Source: Succinatimonas hippei
GTDB taxonomy: Bacteria; Pseudomonadota; Gammaproteobacteria; Enterobacterales; Succinivibrionaceae
Assembly (NCBI GenBank): GCA_004557545.1
Contig: SFGV01000001.1
Location: 1 to 64,000, forward strand
Direction of reading: 5' to 3'
Length of the DNA stretch: 64,000 nt
The notes below the pieces were generated by a model, which was given only the letters and a program-made list of their open reading frames with translations, made no database searches and had not been told where the DNA came from. Of this stretch, positions 54,805-63,494 are shown piece by piece. Position 1 is the stretch's first letter; every line of letters begins with the position of its first letter. A program made the translations under genes and the position numbers.

Positions 54805-55335
54805 ATGGCAAATGAAGCTCAGGCTGCCGCCAAGAACGGCAAAAACCAGGAAGTTGTCGACGTCGGAGTGGATAAGCAGGGGGAGCTCAAGCGCTGGGTA
54901 ACCTTCAAACTTGGCCAGGAGATCTACGGCGTTAATGTCATGCAGGTGCGTGAGGTGCTCCGCTACACCGATATCGCCCCGGTTCCGGGAGCTCCTTCAT
55001 ATGTGCTCGGGATCATCAACCTGCGCGGTAATGTCGTAACCGTGATTGACACCAGACAGCGCTTTGGCCTGCCTTCTGCTGATGTGACTGACAACACCAG
55101 GATCATGATCATTGAGTCTGACAACCACGTTGTGGGCATTCTGGTAGATTCAGTGGCCGAGGTTGTCGATCTCAACACCAATGATATTGACGATACCCCG
55201 AATGTAGGCACAGAGGAGAGCGCCAAGTTCATAAGCGGTGTTTGCAACCGTGATAACGATCTGCTCATTCTCATTGACCTGACCAAGCTTTTGTCAGATC
55301 AGGAATGGGAAGACGTTTCCAACCTGAACAAGTAA
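54805..55335 (+). CDS. cheW: Chemotaxis coupling protein CheW
   Basis: Bridges chemoreceptors and CheA. 176 residues: a variable 28-residue start, then RWVTFKLGQEIYGVNVMQVREVLRY, PVPGAPSYVLGIINLRGNVVTVID and VDSVAEVVDL, classical CheW segments. It lies 90 bases after parP, with no clear promoter of its own in the gap. Confidence 0.96.
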   Translation: MANEAQAAAKNGKNQEVVDVGVDKQGELKRWVTFKLGQEIYGVNVMQVREVLRYTDIAPVPGAPSYVLGIINLRGNVVTVIDTRQRFGLPSADVTDNTRIMIIESDNHVVGILVDSVAEVVDLNTNDIDDTPNVGTEESAKFISGVCNRDNDLLILIDLTKLLSDQEWEDVSNLNK

Positions 55336-55373
55336 CAGTACGCCTGATCATGCGTTGAGCGCGGGGAAACAGG

Positions 55374-56030
55374 GTGCAATCATATCTTGATGTGTCAATG
55401 CTGCTGGTGATCGTGATCGCCGTGGTACTGCTCACCCTGCTTCTGGTGTCGTTTCTGCTCACCTCAAGACGCGAAGGTGATCTTGAAAAACGCCTCTCGG
55501 CGATGTCAGGCTCACTAAAACAGCTCTCTGACGCCCTTAATGAAATCAAAGCCTCGGTGGATCCGCTTACACAGCGCATAAAGATCTCAGAGCAGTCCTC
55601 GACTTATCTGTCCGATCACGCGCAAAAGCTGGATGACAGTCTTGAAGAGCTCGCCGGAAAATTCTCCGCGGTTGAAGGTGAGCTTGCGGATCTTAAGTCG
55701 AAATTCTCGCGTAAGTTTGAGGATCTTGAGAGAACCAGACCTGAGGGAGCGCCTATCGCCGAGGCCAGGCAGATGCTGCGTGACGGAGCACAGATCTCTG
55801 AGATCTCAAAGCGCACCTCGCTTCCTCCATCTGAAATAGAGATGATCGCTAAGGTATCCGGGATCAGAGCCCACAGCAACGCACAGAGCGAGCCCAAGCC
55901 CAAAGAGCCTGCCTCTGCTGCTGACGGGTATGGTCAGACTATCGAGGCGCCAGCGCCGCAAAAGCATATCGCCTCGCTCAGAGCGCGCAACGCCTACGGT
56001 ATGGGACAAGGTCTCAGACGATCACACTGA
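55374..56030 (+). CDS. DUF2802 membrane protein
   Basis: 218 residues from GTG at 55374. An N-terminal membrane helix (~8-30) is followed by a coiled coil (~35-125) and a short helical domain ARQMLRDGAQISEISKRTSLPPSEIEMI, the DUF2802 signature. Same place as PA1465 of Pseudomonas aeruginosa at the end of the chemotaxis cluster. Role unknown; membership of the motility regulon is inferred from the conserved position. Confidence 0.85.
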   Translation: MQSYLDVSMLLVIVIAVVLLTLLLVSFLLTSRREGDLEKRLSAMSGSLKQLSDALNEIKASVDPLTQRIKISEQSSTYLSDHAQKLDDSLEELAGKFSAVEGELADLKSKFSRKFEDLERTRPEGAPIAEARQMLRDGAQISEISKRTSLPPSEIEMIAKVSGIRAHSNAQSEPKPKEPASAADGYGQTIEAPAPQKHIASLRARNAYGMGQGLRRSH

Positions 56031-56037
56031 TAAGGTT

Positions 56038-56061
56038 AAAAGGCCCCATCCGGGGCCTTTT
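56038..56061 (+). terminator. Terminator of the chemotaxis operon
   Basis: AAAAGGCCCC-ATCC-GGGGCCTTTT. Confidence 0.92.
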
Positions 56062-56083
56062 AAATGTAAGGAAGTGAATTCAA

Positions 56084-56626
56084 ATGCCGGATAACAGCAA
56101 CTCTTTAGCGGAGCTTCAAAAAAACAATCTGATCCTGTCAGAAAAGCTAAAAGAAATCTGTGTGGAAAAGGGATTAAGGGTCGCGACCGCCGAATCACTT
56201 ACCGGTGGTCTGATCTCAGCTGCGATCGTCGCCGTGCCGGGATCATCAGATTATTTTGACCGGGGCTTTAGTGTTTATAACAATCAGGCGAAGGAAGATG
56301 TTCTGGGAGTAAGCGTCAAAACCATTTCCGCGTTTACCGAGGTGAGCGGACAGTGTGTGCAGGAGATGGCCTCAGGCGCGCTTGCACGTTCACGCGCCGA
56401 TCTCGCGGTAGCGGTGTCAGGTGTCGCGGGTCCCGGTCCTTCAGGCGGCAATCCAGCAGGAACCGTGTGGATCGGGGTTTGCAGGCGCTCACAAAGCGCC
56501 ATAAGCCGCAGGTTTTTATTTGAAGGTGACAGGACCATGGTAAGAGAATACACGGTCTTTCAATCGCTCAGCGCGCTTTTGGCTATGGCTGAAGATCTTC
56601 CATTGAAGAACTTCTCGCGCCTCTGA
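56084..56626 (+). CDS. pncC: Nicotinamide-nucleotide amidohydrolase PncC (CinA C-terminal domain)
   Basis: Converts NMN to nicotinate mononucleotide and ammonia in pyridine nucleotide salvage. 180 residues forming the single CinA C-terminal domain: VATAESLTGGLISAAI with the catalytic Ser (SLTGG where SCTGG is usual), NQAKEDVLGVS, SGVAGPGPSGGNPAGTVWIG. The last 44 bases overlap anmK tail to tail on the opposite strand. Confidence 0.93.
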   Translation: MPDNSNSLAELQKNNLILSEKLKEICVEKGLRVATAESLTGGLISAAIVAVPGSSDYFDRGFSVYNNQAKEDVLGVSVKTISAFTEVSGQCVQEMASGALARSRADLAVAVSGVAGPGPSGGNPAGTVWIGVCRRSQSAISRRFLFEGDRTMVREYTVFQSLSALLAMAEDLPLKNFSRL

Positions 56627-57773
56627 GAGTCTCAAACCATCCTCCCGGGGCAGGGGAGAGCGAGCCCGCGATAGTGTCGCTGGGGGCTTTGCTTGCGCCA
56701 CCAAGCGGCAGACGCCTGCCCTCAACAAAGAGCTTTGCCATCCAGGCAAAGCACAGAGGCTCCAGAAGCTGGGGGTCAACCCCAAATTCCGAGCAGTCCC
56801 TTACCTCAACTCCCATGTCAGCGCAGTTCTCGCAAAGCCCCTGCCTGATGAGGGGATTTGAGGCGCCGCCTCCGCAGGTTATGAGCGTGCCGCCGGCGAG
56901 AGTCTGACGGCGCATGCTGTTCTCAAGCGCGTCGCATATACTGACTACGGTAAACTCGCATAATGTGGCCATCAGATCAGGTATGAGCTCTGGTTTTGCG
57001 GAAACCTCTCTGAATATTTCCTCCACATAAGTCCGGTTGAAGAGCTCTCTGCCGGTGGATTTGGGCGGATCCTTTTTAAAATAAGGATTGTCTAAAAGTC
57101 TCCCAAGCCAGATGGTGTTAACGCGTCCTTTGAGCGCGGTTTTGGCGTCCTTGTCATAAGGGGTGTTTAAAAAGGTTCTTGAGGCGAGATCCAAAAGGGT
57201 ATTTGAAGGACCGGTGTCATATCCTTCAAGCACAATTCCTCCAGCGCCCATCACTGTAAGATTGGCAATGCCGCCTAAATTCAGTACATAGCGCGGCTCG
57301 CTTGATGATCCCATAAGGTAGGAGTGAAAGGCTGGGGTAAGCGGGGCCCCTTCGCCTCCATTGGCGAGATCAGCCTCCCGAAAATGCGCAATCACATCGA
57401 TGCCGGATTTTACCGCAAGATATGAAGGCGAGCTGAGCTGAACCGTATACCCAAGCTCCGGGCGGTGGCGCACGGTCTGTCCGTGAGCGCCGATGGCGGT
57501 CACCTCATGAGGCTTAATTCCGGTTTTCTCAAGCAGGTCTTGCACAACCTCAAGCTCGGCCTTTGAAATATCCAGCGCGCTTTTATAGACAAGATCAGGA
57601 TCGCAGGGATCAGGTGATGAAAGGCGGTTTAGGATCTCACGCTCCTTATCAGTCCATTTCCGGCTTGATGAGGCGAGCAGTTTAGGTCTCGCGTCGTCAA
57701 ATGACGCAAGAATCCCGTCCATCGCGTCAATACTGGTTCCTGACATAAGCCCGATGTAAAGCGATTTTGACAT
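56583..57773 (-). CDS. anmK: Anhydro-N-acetylmuramic acid kinase
   Basis: Peptidoglycan recycling enzyme that opens and phosphorylates 1,6-anhydro-MurNAc. 396 residues: YIGLMSGTSIDAMDGILASF (ATP site), AIGAHGQTVRHRP with the catalytic Asp region IDVIAHFREADLANGGEGAPL (Asp in FREAD), LNLGGIANLTV, EGYDTGPSNTLLD and CGGGASNPLI. All family motifs are intact. The C-terminal ~35 residues (GASKAPSDTIAGS onward) lie in the overlap zone with pncC. Confidence 0.95.
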   Translation of the reverse strand: MSKSLYIGLMSGTSIDAMDGILASFDDARPKLLASSSRKWTDKEREILNRLSSPDPCDPDLVYKSALDISKAELEVVQDLLEKTGIKPHEVTAIGAHGQTVRHRPELGYTVQLSSPSYLAVKSGIDVIAHFREADLANGGEGAPLTPAFHSYLMGSSSEPRYVLNLGGIANLTVMGAGGIVLEGYDTGPSNTLLDLASRTFLNTPYDKDAKTALKGRVNTIWLGRLLDNPYFKKDPPKSTGRELFNRTYVEEIFREVSAKPELIPDLMATLCEFTVVSICDALENSMRRQTLAGGTLITCGGGASNPLIRQGLCENCADMGVEVRDCSEFGVDPQLLEPLCFAWMAKLFVEGRRLPLGGASKAPSDTIAGSLSPAPGGWFETLRGARSSSMEDLQP

Positions 57774-58429
57774 AAAAAACTTCTATTCCGCTTGCCGCTC
57801 AATATCAAATTTAACGTAATACGTCAGAAGTACTCAACCTCTTAGGAGGATAAAGACGGGTCTGGCGAATTTACGTTAGCATTTGAAGACAGACAATTGT
57901 AGCGTACCGTGGCATAAATAAACCTCCGAGAGGAAGCCTTTCGTATATCCGCCTAAGAGACTCGGCAGAGTACCTTGGGTCGCACGGAAATCTCAACATG
58001 CGTAGATCCACGCGCAACCCGTGGAGCCTTATGGCTGGGTAAAATAACTGAATAAGGTATAAACAATCACGTGACTCAATTGCTTAAATAAATTCTCTAA
58101 ATCCGCATTAGTGAACCTTCACCCGACTAAAGTCGACATCTAAAGAGTTGGAGACTTCTGACGGGATCAGGTCAAAACTAAGACTTAAGTCATTCCTCTG
58201 ATTAGAACTCCTTGGAGTAAACGGCTACCTCCATATATACCCAACAAAAAATATCCTCCGCGTAGCTCCTCCAGAGCGCAACATCTTCCGCTTTGAGGAT
58301 TTGTTAGCGTTACTCCATACGCGACTTCTTACTTTTTTATCGCGTCAAAAAATCAGATCCGCAGCGCTATGACTCTCATTCTGACTGAAAAAAATAACGA
58401 TTTGTGAGACAAAGAAAAACAAGTTAGCG
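57774..58429. other. Long AT-richer intergenic region with repeated GTTAGC half-sites
   Basis: No convincing gene in 656 bases. GTTAGC occurs at 57875-57880, 58303-58308 and 58423-58428, the same half-site as in the inverted repeat at 58461-58478. A minus-strand 14-codon frame (57871-57915) follows CGGAGG but resembles nothing known. Base composition is visibly less GC-rich than the genes on either side, consistent with decayed or acquired DNA. The anmK promoter must also lie here. Confidence 0.4.
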
Positions 58430-58458
58430 TTGACTTACCAAAAACTGTCGTGTATAGT
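58430..58458 (+). promoter_or_regulatory. hutW operon promoter
   Basis: TTGACT (58430-58435), 17-base spacer, TATAGT (58453-58458): a strong sigma-70 promoter 74 bases before hutW. Confidence 0.75.
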
Positions 58459-58460
58459 CC

Positions 58461-58478
58461 AGTTAGCTTATGCTAACT
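58461..58478. promoter_or_regulatory. Operator-like inverted repeat at the hutW promoter
   Basis: AGTTAGC-TTAT-GCTAACT, perfect 7-bp arms, covering the predicted transcription start. One more AGTTAGC sits just upstream of the -35 (58422-58428). It does not fit the Fur box. A repressor acting on this locus is expected; none is encoded in the window beside it. Confidence 0.65.
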
Positions 58479-58532
58479 AATACGCGACATGCTATGGCGC
58501 GAAGTTATAAGACACCACAAGAGTAGTCAGAG

Positions 58533-59974
58533 ATGAAAAAAGAACTTGAAGTTGCGCATCAGCGCCCTGAGACGCGCTCAAAACGGCCGGACAGCGCAAC
58601 GATTATGAAGGGTGGTCTCGCTATGCCCCCAGGTCATCATATGGGAGCAACCAGAGGCGATGGAGCTGAATTCTGGAAAGCCAGGGTCAGTGACAACCCG
58701 ATTACAGACGCCTTTGACGAGGGAATTGTTACTCACCCCGGTATGGGAAGCGTTCCAGTTCCTTTAGATCAGGCGGGAGCCCTGCTTGACGAATTGAGCA
58801 GGAAGGAGCGTTCAGGGCGCGCCGTAGCGTACTTCAACATTCCTTACTGTGAAACCAGATGCCTTTACTGCATGTTTTATATCAATCCATATCGCGACGC
58901 TGAAGAAAGTCACCGGTTTTCCGAGGCGCTGATACGTGAGATGCAGCTATGGGATGGCAGGGCGGTTCAGTCGGGACGCCCATTCGAGGCGCTGTATTTC
59001 GGCGGGGGCACTCCTACCGCGCTTAGCGCGGAGGATATTGAGCGTGTTTTAAATGCTGCCCGCAAGTATCTGCCTCTTGCCAATGACTGTGAGATCACCT
59101 TCGAGGGAAGACTTTCGAACTTCGGGCCAGACCGTATTGAAGCGTGTCTGAAGGGAGGAGTAAACCGCTTTTCAATGGGAGTGCAGTCATTTGACACCAG
59201 GATCCGCCAGGCGGTAGGCAGGCGCTCGACCCACGAGGAGCTTGTTTCAAGCCTTGAGCGCCTCATCAGTTATCACCAGGCCGCGGTAGTTATAGATCTA
59301 ATCTATGGCTTCCTTTCCAGACGTTTGAGACCTGGAAAGAGGATCTGCAAATCGCTTATGAGATCGGGGTCGACGGGGTCGACTGCTACCAGCTCCGGGT
59401 ATTTCCTGGGGCGCCTCTGTTCAATTACATCGCCAGTGGCAAGCTTCCGCCCGGGCCGGACCACCGTCTGCGGGCAAGGATGTTCTCTCACGCTGTTGAA
59501 TCGCTTCGGGAACCAGCCTGGCGGCGGCTTTCCATAAGCCATTGGGCCAGAAATACGCGCGAACGGAATTTTTACAACTACTTCGTAAAAGGTCGAACTG
59601 ATTGCGTTCCGTTTGGCCCTGGTGGCGGCGGTTCGCTCTTTGGCCACACCATTATGAACAGCCGCAAGGTAACAGAGTGGATGAACGCGGTCAATGATGG
59701 ACGCAAGTGCATAGGCATGCTGACGCGTCCGCGCCGCAACTACGAGGCCGGACTGGCGGTTTCAGAGCAACTGGAGCTCAATTACCTCAACCCAGGGCTC
59801 CTTGATAAGGAGGTGCCTGGAGTCCATTTCAAGGAACGCTTTGCCCCAATTCTAAAAAATTGGGAAGACGCTGGATTGCTATCACCAAGCGGAGACTATC
59901 TGTTGCTTACAACAGCAGGGCAGTTTTGGCAGGGACGGCTGACGCAAAGCCTCATGGATGCGCTTTCCCATTGA
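58533..59974 (+). pseudogene. hutW: hutW/chuW anaerobic haem-degrading radical SAM gene, frameshifted
   Basis: The ChuW/HutW family opens haem without oxygen, releasing iron. Part one has NPITDAFDEG, the radical SAM motif IPYCETRCLYCMFYINPY (CxxxCxxC), YFGGGTPTALS and NRFSMGVQSFD up to DLIYGF; part two continues one frame over with FETWKEDLQIAYEIG and the family-typical NFYNYFVKGRTDCVPFGPGGGGS. A single missing base near 59310-59314 (one C of an expected TTCCCT) explains it: restoring it gives an intact protein of about 480 residues. It could be a real inactivating mutation or a sequencing error; everything else is intact. Confidence 0.88.
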
Positions 59975-60023
59975 TTTTTTTAACAGCAAGACAAGGAGCG
60001 GGGGGATCCCGTATTTTAAAAAA

Positions 60024-62097
60024 ATGAAAATCAACGCCTTAAAACCACTTGCCGCTGCTACTCTTATGGCTTTGTGCGCCAATGCCGCAGCCGAGCAGGT
60101 TAAATCCCAGGCCGTTACCGTTACTGCCTCACGCGTGGAGCAGGAACTCTTAGATGTTCCCATGAGCGTGTCAGTGATAACCAAAGAAGAGATTCGAAAG
60201 TCATCGGCAAGAACAGTCGGTGAGCTTCTTGAGGACGTGCCAGGGGTGCAGATTAATAACGACGGCACTCAAGGTCTCAAGCGCGTAAGCATTCGTGGCG
60301 AGGACGCTTTCCGTACTCTCGTGATGGTTGACGGACAGAAGATATCTGAGCATAAGTCAATGTCAGGCAGTTGCTCTGCTTATCGACCCATCATCAATAG
60401 AGCGTATCGAGGTCATAAAGGGTCCGGCGTCAGTACTCTACGGATCTGACGCCATAGGCGGCGCCATCAACATCATTACCAAAAAAGGTGGTGATGATGC
60501 TTTCAACGCCGACGCTTCGGTAGGTTATGACGGAGCCGGACATGGGCATTCAGAATCGGCGGTGATTTCAGGGACAAAGAACGGCTTCCACTATCGTGTA
60601 AACGGATCAAACTCGATCCACGGTGACATCGACACGCCATACGGGCGTCAGGAGAATACAGGTTTCAGACAGAGATCTGGCGGTTTGTTCCTCTCATATG
60701 ATTTCAGCAGTAATTTCACCGCGGGATTGAGCGCGGATACATTCGACAGCAGGATTGGCGGCAGCAGTGTAGAGATGCCGGTTACGGATTTTACAATAGA
60801 TGTGCCCCGCTGGCAGAGAGAGAAGGTGGCTTTTTTTGCTGAAGGACGCGAGCTCTCAAGCGTCCTCTCAAAACTGCGCTGGGACGGTTATTGGCAGAAG
60901 AACCACAAGGAGATGGACAACAAAGTCGCGATAAGCGGGGTCGGAATGGACAACACCGCCGACAACCAGATCAAGACATTTGGAACCAGTCTCCAGGCCG
61001 ACTGGCAGCTTGGCGATGACAACTATCTGATCACCGGCTACGAGTTCATGCGCGACAGCCTTGACGCCGAAACCACGCTGGCCATGACCCACAGCATGCC
61101 ACCGATAGTCGAAATGAACTACAACACGTTGCGTCTGAATCAGGGTAGTGAGACCACAAACGCTCTGTTCGCGTCGATGACCAATCAGCTTCCGGCAGAT
61201 TTCGCGCTCAGTTATGGGGCGCGATACACCCATATAAGATCCGCTATGGATGAGGCTGTTGCTTCCAAAAATGGTTACACCAAGGTGATGGGGCGACAGA
61301 CAAACTATACCAACTACGACGATGGAACGGCGGGTTCTGAAGGCAGGAGTTCCAACAGCCGGACCGTGTTTAATGCCGCTCTAACCTGGACAGGTATTGA
61401 TCACCTTAGTCTGCGTGCGTCCTGGGCTCAGGGCTTCCGCGCGGCGATCCTTCAGGAGCGTTACCTGAGAACCTCCATGGGAGGTGGTACCACCATTGGA
61501 AATCCTGATCTAAACCCTGAAGTTTCAAACAACTACGAGATTGGAGCGCGCTGGAACGAACGTCGACTCACCGTGGACGCGGATGTTTTTTATTCAACAG
61601 CTCGCGACTACATAACCACAGAACAGGTGGGGGTAAACACCTACAGATACATGAACGCTGATCGTGCCAAAACCCGCGGTATGGAGTTATCGGCTTCATG
61701 GCGCGCGGCTGATTATTTCGAGCCATACGTGAGTTTGACCTGGATAAAGCGGAAGCTTGAATGGGGCGATTATTCGACTACACAAAGCGGCACTCCGGAG
61801 TTTTATTCAAGATATGGCCTGCGCTCGAATTTTGATGTGTTAGGTGGACTCCTTACAACTGATGTGTATGCCCGCTCGCAGACTGATACTGAGAGCTACT
61901 CGCGATCTACTGGAGTGGTGACCCGCACTGCGGGCTTTACCACCGCCAACTTCGGGGCGACTTATGGATTTGGTCCTGAAAAGCGCTACCAGGTGGCGGC
62001 GGAGCTTTTGAACATCTTTGATCAGGGTTACCGCTACAACACGACAACCTGGGAACCCGGCAGGCATGTAAATCTCAGGTTCTCGTTAAAGTTCTGA
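60024..62097 (+). pseudogene. TonB-dependent outer-membrane receptor, frameshifted
   Basis: From the ATG at 60024 there is a signal peptide (MKINALKPLAAATLMALCANAAA), a plug domain ([54 protein letters not shown]) and, after a one-base shift near 60372, the rest of plug and barrel ([37 protein letters not shown] ... LRFSLKF with terminal Phe). Dropping one base after the GGC codon of SMSG rejoins the frames as MSGVALLIDP, the length relatives have there. FRAA and NPDLNPE recall the haem-receptor FRAP/NPNL boxes but are shared with other receptors, so the ligand is inferred from hutW. 49 bases after hutW. Confidence 0.85.
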
Positions 62098-62126
62098 CAA
62101 CGCGGTAGTTTCAACGCTAAGGAAGG

Positions 62127-62145
62127 GGGGCGTGCGAAGCGCCCC
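62127..62145 (+). promoter_or_regulatory. Hairpin between receptor and ECF genes
   Basis: GGGGCG-TGCGAAG-CGCCCC with only TGTTT after it. Probably a partial terminator or mRNA 3'-end protector that lowers transporter expression relative to the receptor. Confidence 0.5.
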
Positions 62146-62155
62146 TGTTTAATGA

Positions 62156-62716
62156 ATGAAAAATTTAAAATTCCAGACAAAGCGGGGCGGATACTTTGAA
62201 TCGCGTGAATTGGTCGCGATTGGGATCTTCGCAGCCGCTGCAAAGATCTCAACGCTGGTCATAGCGCTGGCCGGAGGCGGTATGAATCCGCTTTCTCTCA
62301 TGCTCAAGAACGCCGCATATACCACCATGGTGGTCGTGCTTCTGAGCAAGGTAGGAAAGAGTGGCACGTTACTGCTTTTTACGGCGGTAAACCAGATTGT
62401 AAGTTTCATGATCCTGGGCGGCAGCGTTATCCTGATCCCTACAGCCCTTTGCGCGGCGTTACTGGCCGAGCTTGTGATGATTGTATTAGGCAGGATACGC
62501 CCCGGGGCGGCGCTCTTTATAGGTGTCGCTCTCAACGATCTGCTCTCAAAGATCTTTTCGCTTGGCGTCTCGCTCATCTACACGCGCGAAAACCTTTCAT
62601 TGATGTGGGTGGCCGCGATCATAGTTGGTGTAGGGTATCTTGGAAGTATATGCGGGCTATTTTGCGGATCCCGACTGGCAGGAGAACTGCGCCATGCTGG
62701 CATTATTCAATCCTGA
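62156..62716 (+). CDS. ECF transporter substrate-binding (S) component, MptD/Trep_Strep type
   Basis: 186-residue protein with about six membrane segments, beginning YFESRELVAIGIFAAAAKI, then AGGGMNPLSLMLKNAAYTTMVVVLL (residues 39-63) and GRIRPGAALFIGVALNDLLSK. These are typical of the MptD/TIGR02185 putative S components, which bind a small molecule in the inner membrane and associate with an EcfT/EcfA module. The substrate of the family is not known to me. Its neighbours (TonB receptor, hutW) suggest haem, another tetrapyrrole or a metal chelate. Overlaps the T component by 23 bases. Confidence 0.82.
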   Translation: MKNLKFQTKRGGYFESRELVAIGIFAAAAKISTLVIALAGGGMNPLSLMLKNAAYTTMVVVLLSKVGKSGTLLLFTAVNQIVSFMILGGSVILIPTALCAALLAELVMIVLGRIRPGAALFIGVALNDLLSKIFSLGVSLIYTRENLSLMWVAAIIVGVGYLGSICGLFCGSRLAGELRHAGIIQS

Positions 62717-63482
62717 TCGGTACGACGGAGCCGGGAGCGGGTACAAAGGCCATTTGGACTGCCGTACCAGGATGCTGCTGTGTGTAAGTGCTGCGGTGGC
62801 GACTCTGGTTTTTTCCAACCCTTTGAGTCAGTGCGCGATCTTTGGCGCTTCACTTGCCTATCTGATGATATCACGACACATCCGCGCGACCCTGTTTGCC
62901 TATGCCTTTATGGCTGTAATGGCATGCCTTGCAGTTGCCTGGACCGGACTCATTGGACTGCTGGTGCCGGATATGATGAGGAACGTGCAGATCTGGAGTC
63001 TTGGGATCCCTTTTTTGCGCTGTCTGACAATGATGAACGTGCTCCTGCCGCTTGCCTTTTGTACCAGGATCCAGCAGGTTTTGGGCGCTCTCGAGGGCAT
63101 GCGTCTTCCTTTTGTAATCTATCTGCCATGCGCAGTTATGATCCGCTTTATACCATCCTTCGCCTCGGACACGAGGCAGGTATGGGAGTCATTAAAGATT
63201 CGTGGCTGGAATGTTGGATTCTGGCATTGTGCTGTGCATCCTGTTGAGATCACGAGACTGCTTTTTGCTCCTCTCCTGTTCCGTACCTTGAAGACAAGCG
63301 ACGATCTGGGCATCGCAGCTGAGCTAAAAGGGCTTGGCCGCGGCCGAAGGCTTGTGCCTTATGACGCTCCTCAGTTTGGGTGGGCAGACGCGGCGGCCAT
63401 GGCGCTCGCGGCTGTGGTGATCGCGTCAGCTATCGCGCTGAGCGTGGTCTGTCCGATTGATATTAAGCCACTGCACGGCTGA
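62694..63482 (+). CDS. ecfT: ECF transporter transmembrane (T) component
   Basis: 262 residues from the ATG at 62694 (GGAGAACTGCGCC before it; an upstream in-frame start at 62640 would overlap more of the S gene). It begins MLALFNPDRYDGAG; hydrophobic segments occur at roughly 30-70, 75-115 and 235-255, and the coupling helices include SLKIRGWNV and ELKGLGRGRR, in the place of the two A-R-G-type motifs that contact EcfA in the family. Member of CbiQ/EcfT. It joins the S component to the ATPase. Confidence 0.85.
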   Translation: MLALFNPDRYDGAGSGYKGHLDCRTRMLLCVSAAVATLVFSNPLSQCAIFGASLAYLMISRHIRATLFAYAFMAVMACLAVAWTGLIGLLVPDMMRNVQIWSLGIPFLRCLTMMNVLLPLAFCTRIQQVLGALEGMRLPFVIYLPCAVMIRFIPSFASDTRQVWESLKIRGWNVGFWHCAVHPVEITRLLFAPLLFRTLKTSDDLGIAAELKGLGRGRRLVPYDAPQFGWADAAAMALAAVVIASAIALSVVCPIDIKPLHG

Positions 63483-63494
63483 GGAGGCTGACCT

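Noticed and set aside
57901..58047. Remnant of an IS200/IS605 tnpB 3' end (in-frame VEPYGWVK before a stop at 58045)
   Set aside because: Only eight residues look suggestive, with an in-frame stop upstream and no zinc-finger or RuvC motif, terminal palindrome or tnpA nearby.
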